From assembly GCA_964536835.1 (NCBI GenBank), contig CAZIAZ010000023.1, positions 1 to 44,261 of the forward strand: a stretch of DNA of 44,261 bases. The letters run 5' to 3'. This document shows positions 1 through 8,151 of the stretch, piece after piece. Under the pieces are notes generated by a model that saw nothing but the letters and a program-made list of their open reading frames with translations, ran no database searches and was not told where the DNA came from. Position 1 is the first letter of the stretch, and each line of letters opens with the position of its first letter. A program made the position numbers and the translations under genes. Source of the stretch: DAONFI01 sp035403485 (lineage in GTDB: Bacteria; Planctomycetota; Phycisphaerae; SM23-33).

Positions 1-72
1 GCCAGGCTGCAAAAGAGCCGATTGCAGGCAGCCAAGGTTTTTGGGATAGGTTCTAATTGAAAGGCCCTTAAA

Positions 73-768
73 ATGGACACACCTCAATGGCAATGGAATG
101 AAATCCAACAGGTCGGTACGGATTATACCGATATGCATGAAGTTGAAATATATGAATCCAGAATGGGCTCGCTACGGGATATTGATGGCGAAAACGCGGC
201 TATTCTTCGTACACTTGATTTGCCTGTCGGAGCCGAGATTCTGGAAATCGGCTGTGGAACCGGCAGGTTTTCCCGCAAAGCCGCTGCCGGCGGCTATCGC
301 GTCGCCGCTGCCGACGTATCCCGCATCATGCTAGACTATGTCGCCATGAAGGCTCGGCAGGAAAACGCGGGTGAAATCGAATTACAGCACGCCGGCTTCC
401 TGACGATGAATTTTGCGGCAAAACGTTTTGATGCCGTCGTAACCGTCGCGGCGTTGCATCATCTGCCGGACGTCTGGAAACAGGTGGCGTTTGACAATAT
501 TTTCCGTTGCCTCAAGTCGGGCGGCCAACTGCTGTTACGCGACGTAGTTTTTTCATGCGGCCGCTCAGGTTACGCCGACTGCTTCACAAAATTCATAGAC
601 GACATGCCGGACGCATTAAAAAAAGGCGCAACCGGCCATATTGCCAGGGAGTTCAGCACGTTTGACTGGATAATAGAAGGCATGCTGCAAAGGTCGGGCT
701 TTAAAATAATCAATAAAACACGGGAAATCGATTCATTTTTCGTTTATCATTGCCGCAAACCTTTTTAA
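73..768 (+). CDS. Class I SAM-dependent methyltransferase
   Basis: A 231-residue soluble protein with a Rossmann-type methyltransferase fold. Motif I, ILEIGCGTGRF, lies at about residues 56-66 and binds S-adenosylmethionine. An acidic end of strand 2 (AAADVS) and a motif-IV-like segment (FDAVVTVAALHHL) follow, then a post-motif segment (LKSGGQLLLRDVV) typical of the family. The length is usual for a stand-alone methyltransferase domain. The ATG at 73 is preceded by GAAAGG at 59-64 with 8 nt spacing. It lies 15 nt upstream of crcB in the same direction, so the two may share a transcript, but nothing links their functions. The substrate cannot be read from the sequence. The pattern recalls METTL-type and UbiE-like small-molecule methyltransferases, but I would not choose between them. 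Family assignment is firm; substrate is unknown. Confidence 0.85.
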   Translation: MDTPQWQWNEIQQVGTDYTDMHEVEIYESRMGSLRDIDGENAAILRTLDLPVGAEILEIGCGTGRFSRKAAAGGYRVAAADVSRIMLDYVAMKARQENAGEIELQHAGFLTMNFAAKRFDAVVTVAALHHLPDVWKQVAFDNIFRCLKSGGQLLLRDVVFSCGRSGYADCFTKFIDDMPDALKKGATGHIAREFSTFDWIIEGMLQRSGFKIINKTREIDSFFVYHCRKPF

Positions 769-783
769 ATGAGGTACAGTTGA

Positions 784-1179
784 ATGTTGTATTCATATCA
801 GAATCTGCTGGCTATAGCTGTCGGCGGCATGATAGGCGCACTTGCGAGATTTGCGACAAGTAATATTTTGCAGGATTGGATGGGGCCGGGATTTGCGTGG
901 GGAACGCTGGCCGTGAATCTGGCTGGAGCGTTCCTTATAGGAGTCGGCTACCATCTGGCGGTTGACGTGCATGTATCCTGGCCGATAAAATTCATGCTCA
1001 TAACCGGCTTTCTCGGCGCATTTACGACGTTTTCCACGTTCAGCCTTGAAGTCGTGGAATTTTTCCGCGATGGCAAGTGGCTGACAGGGGTGACGTACAT
1101 ATTGGTAAGCAATATCGGCGGCATAGGGATGGCGTTTGCCGGTTTTCGACTCGGCCATGCCTTGTTTGCGAGAATATGA
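784..1179 (+). CDS. crcB: Fluoride ion channel CrcB/Fluc
   Basis: A 131-residue inner-membrane protein with four hydrophobic helices. The Fluc family forms antiparallel dimers that export fluoride passively down its gradient and so protect enolase and pyrophosphatase. Family signatures are visible: GGMIGALARF near the N-terminus, the NLAGAFLIG segment holding the conserved Asn, and GFLGAFTTFSTFS in the third helix, which carries the Thr/Phe/Ser residues around the central Na+ and the fluoride path. The length matches the family (about 125 residues). GAGGT at 771-775 serves as ribosome-binding site. It follows the methyltransferase by 15 nt and converges with the GH2 gene at its 3' side. The usual fluoride riboswitch is not visible upstream, so expression is probably read-through from the methyltransferase promoter. 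Confidence 0.95.
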   Translation: MLYSYQNLLAIAVGGMIGALARFATSNILQDWMGPGFAWGTLAVNLAGAFLIGVGYHLAVDVHVSWPIKFMLITGFLGAFTTFSTFSLEVVEFFRDGKWLTGVTYILVSNIGGIGMAFAGFRLGHALFARI

Positions 1180-1192
1180 TAGCCTCTAACGC

Positions 1193-3697
1193 TTAACGCT
1201 GGTTCTCAAAATAGGCGTTTTTCCCATAAAAATTTACCGTAGAAAACATATTCTCATAATTCGCAGACAAGACATCTTTATTTTTAGCATTGATTTTAAA
1301 TGTGAATTTTTCACCTGGTAGTAAAGTAATCATCTGGGTATTGATTTCAACATTATCTTCCAATCTATCCGCTCGCAGTGCCATGTCTCTCAGGAATGAT
1401 TTTGCTTCTATAGTAATATCTTCCCGATTATGTATTATTTCATATTTGGGATATGGATAATTAAGTTCTTTATCCGGACAATAGTACCAGAAAGCCCGTA
1501 AACAATTTTGATTTTCAGCAATGATAAATGTGTTATCTGGATTGTCTGGTGAAATACAAAATGTCGGCAAATCTGCCTGTACGCATTCTCTTGGAATTGT
1601 CTGCAAACAAAGAGATTCTTCATCAAGGATTGTTCCGTCGAAATTCATAAGACGGATTATGATTTCTTCTTTCTGTGTGAAATCAGTATCATTCACAAAA
1701 CAAAGTTTTAAACCATCACGCGATTGAATTGTCATCAGTTTGGGACTATAAAGATTGCGAATCATATACCATAACAGTTTTTTTCTTCCCATATATTCAA
1801 TTGCGGCCCAACTCATTACCGGCCAACAGTCGTTGAACTGCCAAAAAAGAGTTCCCATACAGTAAGGCATATCACTTCTGAACCGTCCAATGGCATGTTG
1901 AATCGCACGTCCCTGAGTCACCTGTCCCAGATATACCCATTCATCCAATGTCAAATCTTTACTTATATTGAACTGCTTTTCCATATGATTCAATATGTGA
2001 GTATTGTGTGTATCTTGGAAATTTCTTTGGTAATGACACATTGATGGAGAACTATAATATCGCTCATTTTGGGGAACATAACGGGTTATCAAAGACATGC
2101 TCATTGGCCCCTGAAAGCCAAATTCACTGCAAAATCTGGATTTTTCGTGGGCATAATCTGAAAAATGGCCATTTGTGAAAGGTTCCCATGTATGCGTGTC
2201 GCCGAAGGCAGGATTATTTGGGTTTATCTGCATATTTCCGGAATACGGACTGCCTGGCCAATACGGTCTTGACGTATCGAGTTTTTCCATTGCCTTTGGT
2301 AAAATATTCAAATAGTAGCCGAGTCCCCATGTTTTTCCTGCAATAAATTCTTTCCACGGTACGCCTTTATATGTCCAGTCGGTGTAAGCCCATAAATTTT
2401 CATTACACCCACTCCAGAGAACAAGGCTTGGATGATGCGATAATCTGGCAATATTCTGTTCGGCTTCAACTTCGACCAATTTGTCAAAAGGTGCTTCTTC
2501 CGGATATGCGGCACACGCAAAAAGAAAATCTTGCCAGACAAGAATTCCAAGTCTGTCACATATATCATAAAACTCATCATTTTCATATATTCCGCCGCCC
2601 CATACGCGCAGCATGTTCATGTTGGCATCAATAGCTTGGCGGATACGTTCTTCATAGCGTTCACGTGTAACCTCGGTAAAAAAAACATCGTCAGGAATCC
2701 AGTTGGCCCCTTTGCAGAAAATACGTTTGCCATTGACTGATAGCGTAAATTCAGAGCCATCCTTATCTGGCGTGGTAATCAACGTGACTTCTCTTAATCC
2801 GATTTTACCTTGCCATCGGTCCTCATCGCCGAGTTTCAGTTCCAACGTGTAAAGAGGTTGTTCCCCATAGCCGACCGGCCACCATAGTTCCGGTTCATCA
2901 ACTATAATTTCAATAGAATTTCTGTCAGAATTTACATGGCTTATACCAGTTATATTTTTTCCTGTCGGCGATTGAAGTACGTACTGCAGCTCCAAAGGAG
3001 TCTCGGGTTTTTTGGGCAAATCGATATGGCAATCTATTATAGCTTTATTTTTATTGGCTTGAACGGATAGCGGCCTGACAGATTCGAATCGGGTCTGGTT
3101 CCATGCATTGATTCCAATAGTTCGCCATATGCCGACTGTGGTTAAGGTAACTCCCCAATCCCATCCGAAATTACAAGCAGATTTTCGGATAAAATTATAA
3201 GGCTCCAATGGTAATTTTGGCAGATCGCCAAGTTTTTTTTGCATATTTCTGGCATATTTGATAGGAGACTCAAAGACTATCTGCAATACATTCTTATCTG
3301 TAATTATGTAAGGCTGCAGATTAAAACGATATTCAATATGTTGACTTTGTGTTTTGCCTATAAGGCTGCCGTTTAAATAAATGGAGGCAATGGTATCGAT
3401 GCCTTTACAATATAATTCAATATTCTCGAAAGAGAGTAAATTGTCATCGACATAAAAATCAGTCGTATATGTCCATTGTGAAAAGCCTATCCACTCAAGT
3501 TGTTTCTCAGATGAAGGGAGAAAAGGGTCTGGTATTAATCCTGCGGCAATGAGATCTGTATGAACGCATCCTGGAATAGTCGCTTTGAACGGCTTATTCA
3601 GAAGGCCTAAAGCCATTTCCGATTCTGAATCAGTCTGAGTCAGCATTCCTTCCCAACCATCAACAAGTCCTATGTATTTTCGCATATCATTTTCCAT
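1193..3697 (-). CDS. GH2 family beta-mannosidase-like glycoside hydrolase
   Basis: An 834-residue protein with the full beta-mannosidase layout of family GH2: an N-terminal jelly-roll sugar-binding domain (about residues 8-190), an immunoglobulin-like domain (about 205-305), a TIM barrel (about 315-640) and C-terminal beta domains. The acid/base Glu is E433 in LWSGCNEN and the nucleophile is E525 in CSEFGFQG. The barrel signature RVWGGGIYE precedes them. Such retaining enzymes release beta-linked mannose from the non-reducing ends of mannan or N-glycan fragments. No signal peptide is seen, so it should act in the cytoplasm on imported oligosaccharides. The start is uncertain: the second ATG, at 3685, has GGA 7 nt upstream, while the ATG at 3697 has no clear ribosome-binding site. 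It follows the heparinase-like gene after 140 nt that hold an operator-like inverted repeat. Beta-mannosidase is likely, but specificity is inferred. Confidence 0.9.
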   Translation of the reverse strand: MENDMRKYIGLVDGWEGMLTQTDSESEMALGLLNKPFKATIPGCVHTDLIAAGLIPDPFLPSSEKQLEWIGFSQWTYTTDFYVDDNLLSFENIELYCKGIDTIASIYLNGSLIGKTQSQHIEYRFNLQPYIITDKNVLQIVFESPIKYARNMQKKLGDLPKLPLEPYNFIRKSACNFGWDWGVTLTTVGIWRTIGINAWNQTRFESVRPLSVQANKNKAIIDCHIDLPKKPETPLELQYVLQSPTGKNITGISHVNSDRNSIEIIVDEPELWWPVGYGEQPLYTLELKLGDEDRWQGKIGLREVTLITTPDKDGSEFTLSVNGKRIFCKGANWIPDDVFFTEVTRERYEERIRQAIDANMNMLRVWGGGIYENDEFYDICDRLGILVWQDFLFACAAYPEEAPFDKLVEVEAEQNIARLSHHPSLVLWSGCNENLWAYTDWTYKGVPWKEFIAGKTWGLGYYLNILPKAMEKLDTSRPYWPGSPYSGNMQINPNNPAFGDTHTWEPFTNGHFSDYAHEKSRFCSEFGFQGPMSMSLITRYVPQNERYYSSPSMCHYQRNFQDTHNTHILNHMEKQFNISKDLTLDEWVYLGQVTQGRAIQHAIGRFRSDMPYCMGTLFWQFNDCWPVMSWAAIEYMGRKKLLWYMIRNLYSPKLMTIQSRDGLKLCFVNDTDFTQKEEIIIRLMNFDGTILDEESLCLQTIPRECVQADLPTFCISPDNPDNTFIIAENQNCLRAFWYYCPDKELNYPYPKYEIIHNREDITIEAKSFLRDMALRADRLEDNVEINTQMITLLPGEKFTFKINAKNKDVLSANYENMFSTVNFYGKNAYFENQR

Positions 3698-3708
3698 ACA
3701 AAATGTTT

Positions 3709-3767
3709 GGCTGATAATTTGTCAACAAGTAAAGGCAATAGTTCAGATTGTCGATAAATTATCAGCC
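3709..3767. promoter_or_regulatory. Operator-like long inverted repeat upstream of the GH2 gene
   Basis: Two arms, 3709-3728 and 3748-3767, are inverted copies matching at 18 of 20 positions; the outer 12 bases of each arm match perfectly. Each arm also holds its own short palindrome: GATAAATTATC at 3753-3763 is perfect, and GATAATTTGTC at 3713-3723 is a one-mismatch version. The two centres are 40 bp apart and the nearer one is about 20 bp upstream of the GH2 start. That arrangement fits a dimeric repressor with two sites better than a terminator, since no T-run follows. A stem-loop in the mRNA is the alternative. Confidence 0.5.
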
Positions 3768-3837
3768 GATAAACACTATAAGCAATCTATCCTGCTAGAA
3801 CCCATCCACCAAATATGGGCGTCGCCGAAATATTGAA

Positions 3838-6432
3838 TTATTTCATTATCCAAAACAGCTTGGTGTCATTTGGGTCAGATGATATCTTCTGAAACGGCCC
3901 GTTAACGATGAGCGTATTCTTGTCATATGTCAGACTTGAAGTATGACCATTAATACTCACCTGTTTTATTCCACTGAATCCTGATAATTTAAGTATATTT
4001 ATGGCCTCGTCACCTATAAGTTTTATATCAAGAGTAGCTTCATCAATACGATTAATTATGAGATACTCAACACGCTTATCGATGTTTACAACGTTTTTGA
4101 TGAAGCTTCCACGTACAAGCAGGAGATGTTTTAATTGTCCATTTTGCCGGCTGAGAATAGCGCAGTCGCCATCAGTTTGTTCACCATTACGCAGGTAACT
4201 GTCTACTCTGTCTTCGCCGATTTTGACCACGCCGTCTTTAAAGGACACATCAGGACGTTTATCCCCTTCAAACGGATATAACAAAGAAGTAAAATATGCC
4301 GTCAGATTTTTTCTCGGAAAAAAATCCTGACGATAACATGCAACGTGTCCGCCACAGGGAGTATCCGCCATTATTGCAAGAGACTTATAATCTTCCTGCT
4401 TATCCGGAATAATCAAAATATTTCCTATATTCTTATCATTCGTATAAAAAGAAATATCCTGGTTATTTACCGAATCTACATAATAACTGCGAGCTCCTTT
4501 GCCTTGACCTGGAATTGAAAGCTGCACCTGGTTTCCGCCGGCAACAACAGACCTTGAATTCAAGTGCCAATACGCTCTGACTGGCAGACTGCATCGCTGC
4601 CGATGTTCTGCGCCATGTGAAATAATATCATCCACTATCCAGTAGTCATTGGTCACAAAAAGTACACGACGCGTCATATGAATTTTATGAATATCATGTA
4701 TAGCTATATCAGCCTGTGCTTCTAAAACGCAAAATTCAGGCGAACGCAGCCAATATTTCAATTTAGGAGCAGGAAAAGTTTCCACATTGGCAATTTCAAT
4801 AATATTATGTCCTATGCCTCTGCGAAAATAATCTTCATAACCTGGTTCATCATAACTTCGCATTCCGGAATCGACTATAAGCGGACGGCCATATGCATAA
4901 ATATCGACATTGAACGCACTGTTGTGCCAATGACTCCATAGCCGTTGACTTGGAGCACAATCAAAGAAAAGAAATTTGTCCTTCGGTGTCCACCCTGTAC
5001 GCATGATATAAAATCCTGCATATGGCAGTTCTGAAGAAGTATAACCTGGAACTTTGGCAAGATGTTCTTTTTGTTCTTTGTAAGAGTTGAGGCCAACCTC
5101 ACATAAAGACTTTATGGTATTATTTTTCTTATTATCATCGTTAGTTGACTCGGCCCACCATTTAACATATGCGGCATCACCAAAGGAAGGTGTTCTTGTA
5201 CTGCCTGGATATGACAGCATTTGAACATATCGGCGCATCTTTTCTATAGTGTTGACAAAATTTTGCGGTAATTCTACACCATTATTTTGAGCAATGGAAA
5301 GTACTTCAAGAAATTTCAGAAGACACCAATTATGATATGAGATGCATTTTTCGCAGTATGCTCCGTCCGGCAATACCTCTTTTTCGGATTTTTGTGTCAG
5401 AATATTTATAGCCACATTTCGCCAATCGCGTGCTTCTTTGAACTCCGGAAACATGATGCCAACTCTGGCAAGGTTCGAAGTTTCTACAAGTTGCCAGTTA
5501 CCGCCCGTATATCCGCCATAAAGTTCTATGACATAAGTAAATCTGGCATGCTCCAATAAACTGCACAAAAAGCGATAATAAAATTCAGGTGTTATTTCAT
5601 CTGAATCAATGAAGTAATCATTAAACGCCAGCCAGCTCCCCATTCGTTCTGCAACTTCCAGCAATTCGCCCCAAGGATTTCCTGTGATACACATGTTAGT
5701 CGGAGGAGTGATCTCCATCCAGTGGCGTCGTGCTGTCGGAGGCATAGGGCAGGAACTGATGAAATTATTCACTATCTCAACGGCACATTGAGGATATTTT
5801 TTATCGTTGCTCAACCACCAGGCTACACCTAAATTATTTAAAAACAACATACGGCTTAACATGGCGCCAAAACTGAATGTTACTCCAGTTTTTTCTTTGT
5901 CCCATACAATCGGCCCTTTAAATGTGTAAGGACAACCCCAATCAAACTCATGTCTATATACACGATCAGCATCGGCAATAGCCTGTGGAATTGACTCTGA
6001 CATTTCATTTTTCACAAATGCAACAAATTCGTCTTTTTCCCAACGATCCATTGAGAACTTAGGTGTTTTACGGCTTCGCATATATTCCAGAAGAGCTTTC
6101 TTCGCGGCCGGCCAGTCATCAGCAGATACAGCTTTTTTGACATTTTCCATACCTGGCGTATCCAGATTTAATGCTGAAAAAAAAGATTTCTCATCATTCA
6201 CTCTTAGTGAATCAGCCTTCAATATAACGTTAGCTTTTCCCAACTGTTCTACAACAATGCTCTTATCCATGACAGGCGTAGCATCTGTTTTAGCAGATAC
6301 TGTTGAGTTTTTTTCTGTGGCTTCATCTGTTCCCAGAGCACATGGGCATGATGTAATCAAAGCAAGTAAAAGAATTTGTAGTAGGGGGGATTTTTTTGAC
6401 AGATGTTTTACATTGAGGATGGTAACGTACAT
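3838..6432 (-). CDS. Heparinase II/III family polysaccharide lyase-like secreted protein
   Basis: An 864-residue exported protein. The N-terminus is basic, then hydrophobic, with LITSC resembling a lipobox, so it may be a lipoprotein. An alpha/alpha-toroid domain covers about residues 80-430; it contains the segment GGNWQLVETSNLARVG and then DGAYCEKCISYHNW, with the Tyr-His pair typical of the heparinase N-terminal domain. The C-terminal beta-sheet domain carries the heparinase II/III signature HWHNSAFNVDIYAYGRPL followed by VDSG, near residues 495-520. Families with this layout (PL12, PL15, PL17, PL21) cleave uronic-acid polysaccharides such as heparan sulfate or alginate by beta-elimination. 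It lies in the same direction as the GH2 gene and the DNRLRE proteins, which fits breakdown of a uronic-acid or mannose-containing glycan. The exact substrate is inferred; it could be an uncharacterised subfamily. Confidence 0.85.
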   Translation of the reverse strand: MYVTILNVKHLSKKSPLLQILLLALITSCPCALGTDEATEKNSTVSAKTDATPVMDKSIVVEQLGKANVILKADSLRVNDEKSFFSALNLDTPGMENVKKAVSADDWPAAKKALLEYMRSRKTPKFSMDRWEKDEFVAFVKNEMSESIPQAIADADRVYRHEFDWGCPYTFKGPIVWDKEKTGVTFSFGAMLSRMLFLNNLGVAWWLSNDKKYPQCAVEIVNNFISSCPMPPTARRHWMEITPPTNMCITGNPWGELLEVAERMGSWLAFNDYFIDSDEITPEFYYRFLCSLLEHARFTYVIELYGGYTGGNWQLVETSNLARVGIMFPEFKEARDWRNVAINILTQKSEKEVLPDGAYCEKCISYHNWCLLKFLEVLSIAQNNGVELPQNFVNTIEKMRRYVQMLSYPGSTRTPSFGDAAYVKWWAESTNDDNKKNNTIKSLCEVGLNSYKEQKEHLAKVPGYTSSELPYAGFYIMRTGWTPKDKFLFFDCAPSQRLWSHWHNSAFNVDIYAYGRPLIVDSGMRSYDEPGYEDYFRRGIGHNIIEIANVETFPAPKLKYWLRSPEFCVLEAQADIAIHDIHKIHMTRRVLFVTNDYWIVDDIISHGAEHRQRCSLPVRAYWHLNSRSVVAGGNQVQLSIPGQGKGARSYYVDSVNNQDISFYTNDKNIGNILIIPDKQEDYKSLAIMADTPCGGHVACYRQDFFPRKNLTAYFTSLLYPFEGDKRPDVSFKDGVVKIGEDRVDSYLRNGEQTDGDCAILSRQNGQLKHLLLVRGSFIKNVVNIDKRVEYLIINRIDEATLDIKLIGDEAINILKLSGFSGIKQVSINGHTSSLTYDKNTLIVNGPFQKISSDPNDTKLFWIMK

Positions 6433-6467
6433 TAGATGATTTTCTCCATTTGTGAAAAGTATATTAA

Positions 6468-7154
6468 TTAATCGCCATCTGTAAACCAGATTATACTACT
6501 GTCGCTACAGGCGATGTCCTGAGTATAGGCAAGAACATGGCCGTCGACAAAAAGTATATTCGATACGCCTGAATGACGTTCATCGTCAGGCCATCCCCAT
6601 TCATTCAATGGCACCGGCCATCGGTTGTCGTGTACGCCGTAGCCATGCGCGCCTGAACTGTTGTTATTCTCTCCAGCCAGGACAGTATTTGCCGGTTTGA
6701 CGATATCAATAATCTTATGACCTTGCCCAATATCATCGCCGCCCCCAACCCACCATTCCATGCCGTAGGCCATCTTACATGCCCCATTAGTTTCATCAGG
6801 AATGAAAACTCGTAATGGAACGCTTGGACAATTGAATGCTTCGGCACTTTCAAGATATGTGCCGTCATACAACTTATCAGCCCATACGCCACTTACGAGC
6901 GGATTTTTCACTTCTCTGACAAGAGGAAACCAGCCGTCCCAGTCATTATTATACAGCCCGAACGCCAAATTTATATTTCGCATATTAGCCGAACAGACTA
7001 CGCGATTGGCTAACGCTTTTGCGGTTTTCAGGCTTGGCAGTAACATTGACACCAGCAGTGAAATAATAGCGATTACTACCAGCAATTCAATCAACGTAAA
7101 AGCTGATGATTTTGACTGCTGATGCCTACAGCTTTGTAATTTCTGCCGCTGCAT
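6468..7154 (-). CDS. Pseudopilin-like protein with H-x9-DG C-terminal motif
   Basis: A 228-residue protein with a type IV pilin/type II secretion N-terminus: a short basic leader, then FTLIELLVVIAIISLLVSML, cleaved and methylated before Phe by a prepilin peptidase. The C-terminal part holds HSGVSNILFVDGHV, an exact His-nine residues-Asp-Gly motif seen in the large DUF1559-type pseudopilin families of planctomycetes and relatives. Such proteins occur in many copies per genome, often beside sugar-degrading genes, and are thought to sit in the envelope; their role is not established. It lies 35 nt upstream of the lyase gene and 143 nt downstream of the DNRLRE gene, with a hairpin in that latter gap. 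No other secretion genes are nearby, so it is probably an accessory of the polysaccharide cluster and not a pilus gene. Confidence 0.88.
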   Translation of the reverse strand: MQRQKLQSCRHQQSKSSAFTLIELLVVIAIISLLVSMLLPSLKTAKALANRVVCSANMRNINLAFGLYNNDWDGWFPLVREVKNPLVSGVWADKLYDGTYLESAEAFNCPSVPLRVFIPDETNGACKMAYGMEWWVGGGDDIGQGHKIIDIVKPANTVLAGENNNSSGAHGYGVHDNRWPVPLNEWGWPDDERHSGVSNILFVDGHVLAYTQDIACSDSSIIWFTDGD

Positions 7155-7237
7155 AGTAAGTTATTCCAACTGCTTGATTGTTTTAACGCTTATATGCCGG
7201 ATATTTTCTATCGCCGCTATTTATAAAAATGGCAACG

Positions 7238-7280
7238 AGGTATGCAAATGCCGGATTAGCAAACCGGTATTTGCATACCT
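7238..7280 (-). terminator. 17-bp hairpin downstream of the PEP-CTERM DNRLRE gene
   Basis: Arms 7238-7254 and 7264-7280 pair over 17 bp with one G-T position and a 9-base loop. On the plus strand four T follow directly; on the minus strand a T-rich stretch begins about 9 nt beyond the stem. It starts 18 nt after the stop codon of the 7298-8008 gene, so it could end that transcript or protect its 3' end while reducing read-through to the pseudopilin gene. Confidence 0.6.
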
Positions 7281-7297
7281 TTTGACTTACACATTAT

Positions 7298-8008
7298 TCA
7301 AATATGAGATGACCGCTTGGAAAACAGTAGGCCAATGCCCCCAATTCCCAGCAGCGATATTGTTACCGGTTCAGGAACATTGGTATAGGTAATAACCAGG
7401 TACGGATAATAACTGGTATTGGAATCACGTGTCGAAACGAACATCGCCCATGTATCGGTCGTTGTTTGTTCAGGATTTTCTTTCAAACATACGGATAAAA
7501 TATCATCGGCTTCAGCATTATTCGTACTTACTAATGATGTTATATTCCAACTGTACCATTGCAGATTAGCAGTAGTAGAAATAACAGTGTCAGATGTCGA
7601 TGTCGCAGCGGTATCGGGTTTGTTATTCCACGTCAGAGTAGAAGCTGACCAGCTGTCATCTGTTACCGCATAAGTGCTGACAGTAAGGCTATTATTGGGA
7701 AGATTACCGTTTTCCATTAAATAAAGAACTGCTGAGGTTACTACTACATCATCAGGAAGTGAAGTAAGGCTGAACTTCAAATATATCCATCCTTCACGAT
7801 ATGGCAAAGTTGCTTCTTCTCTATATCCTACGCCTAATCTTGTTGCGGTATTTGCGGCATTATTAGGATAAGAATGATGTGCAAAAGTATCTGCCGATGT
7901 TGCCAGTGTTATAGTATCGCCAAACAGTCCATTACTTACGACTAGAATAGTTAACAGCAAAATAACCAATGAAACACATCGCAAATGGATTTTTCTTTCT
8001 CTCATCAT
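7298..8008 (-). CDS. Secreted DNRLRE (CBM96-like) protein with PEP-CTERM tail
   Basis: A 236-residue exported protein. A signal peptide (about residues 1-30) is followed by one DNRLRE-type beta-sandwich domain of roughly 160 residues, from ATSADTFAHHSYP through GWIYLKFSL, TWNNKPD and DTWAMFVSTRD to PYLVITY. Some DNRLRE modules are classified as CBM96, described as alginate-binding. The C-terminus VPEPVTISLLGIGG, then hydrophobic residues and a final basic cluster, is a standard PEP-CTERM sorting signal, so it should be handled by an exosortase and placed at the cell surface. AAGGAA precedes the ATG; a second in-frame ATG lies at 8005. It is the tandem paralogue of the gene at 8152-8943, with long identical blocks, but only this copy keeps the sorting tail. 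A role in binding the glycan attacked by the nearby lyase is inferred. Confidence 0.85.
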   Translation of the reverse strand: MMRERKIHLRCVSLVILLLTILVVSNGLFGDTITLATSADTFAHHSYPNNAANTATRLGVGYREEATLPYREGWIYLKFSLTSLPDDVVVTSAVLYLMENGNLPNNSLTVSTYAVTDDSWSASTLTWNNKPDTAATSTSDTVISTTANLQWYSWNITSLVSTNNAEADDILSVCLKENPEQTTTDTWAMFVSTRDSNTSYYPYLVITYTNVPEPVTISLLGIGGIGLLFSKRSSHI

Positions 8009-8095
8009 GAATTCCTTTCTAAAATTTGTGTTTTACAGAACTCTTTATCTAAAACTACCAATGCAATAAATAAGCAATTTAAACTAAAAATCACT

Positions 8096-8141
8096 ATTGG
8101 CCTATTCATATAACGCAAAACTGTATATTAATTCGGCCAAT
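8096..8141 (-). repeat. Weak inverted repeat between the two DNRLRE genes
   Basis: ATTGGCC at 8096-8102 and GGCCAAT at 8135-8141 form a 7-bp inverted repeat around a 32-base AT-rich spacer, just beyond the stop codon of the upstream DNRLRE gene. It could be a weak terminator or a binding site, or may be chance. Confidence 0.25.
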
Positions 8142-8151
8142 TATGTCACGT

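Noticed and set aside
700..783. Fluoride riboswitch expected before crcB
   Set aside because: The upstream 15 nt and the end of the methyltransferase gene do not show the riboswitch core; crcB probably reads through.
6468..7154. Type IV pilus or type II secretion operon
   Set aside because: Only one pseudopilin-like gene is present; no ATPase, secretin or prepilin peptidase gene is nearby.
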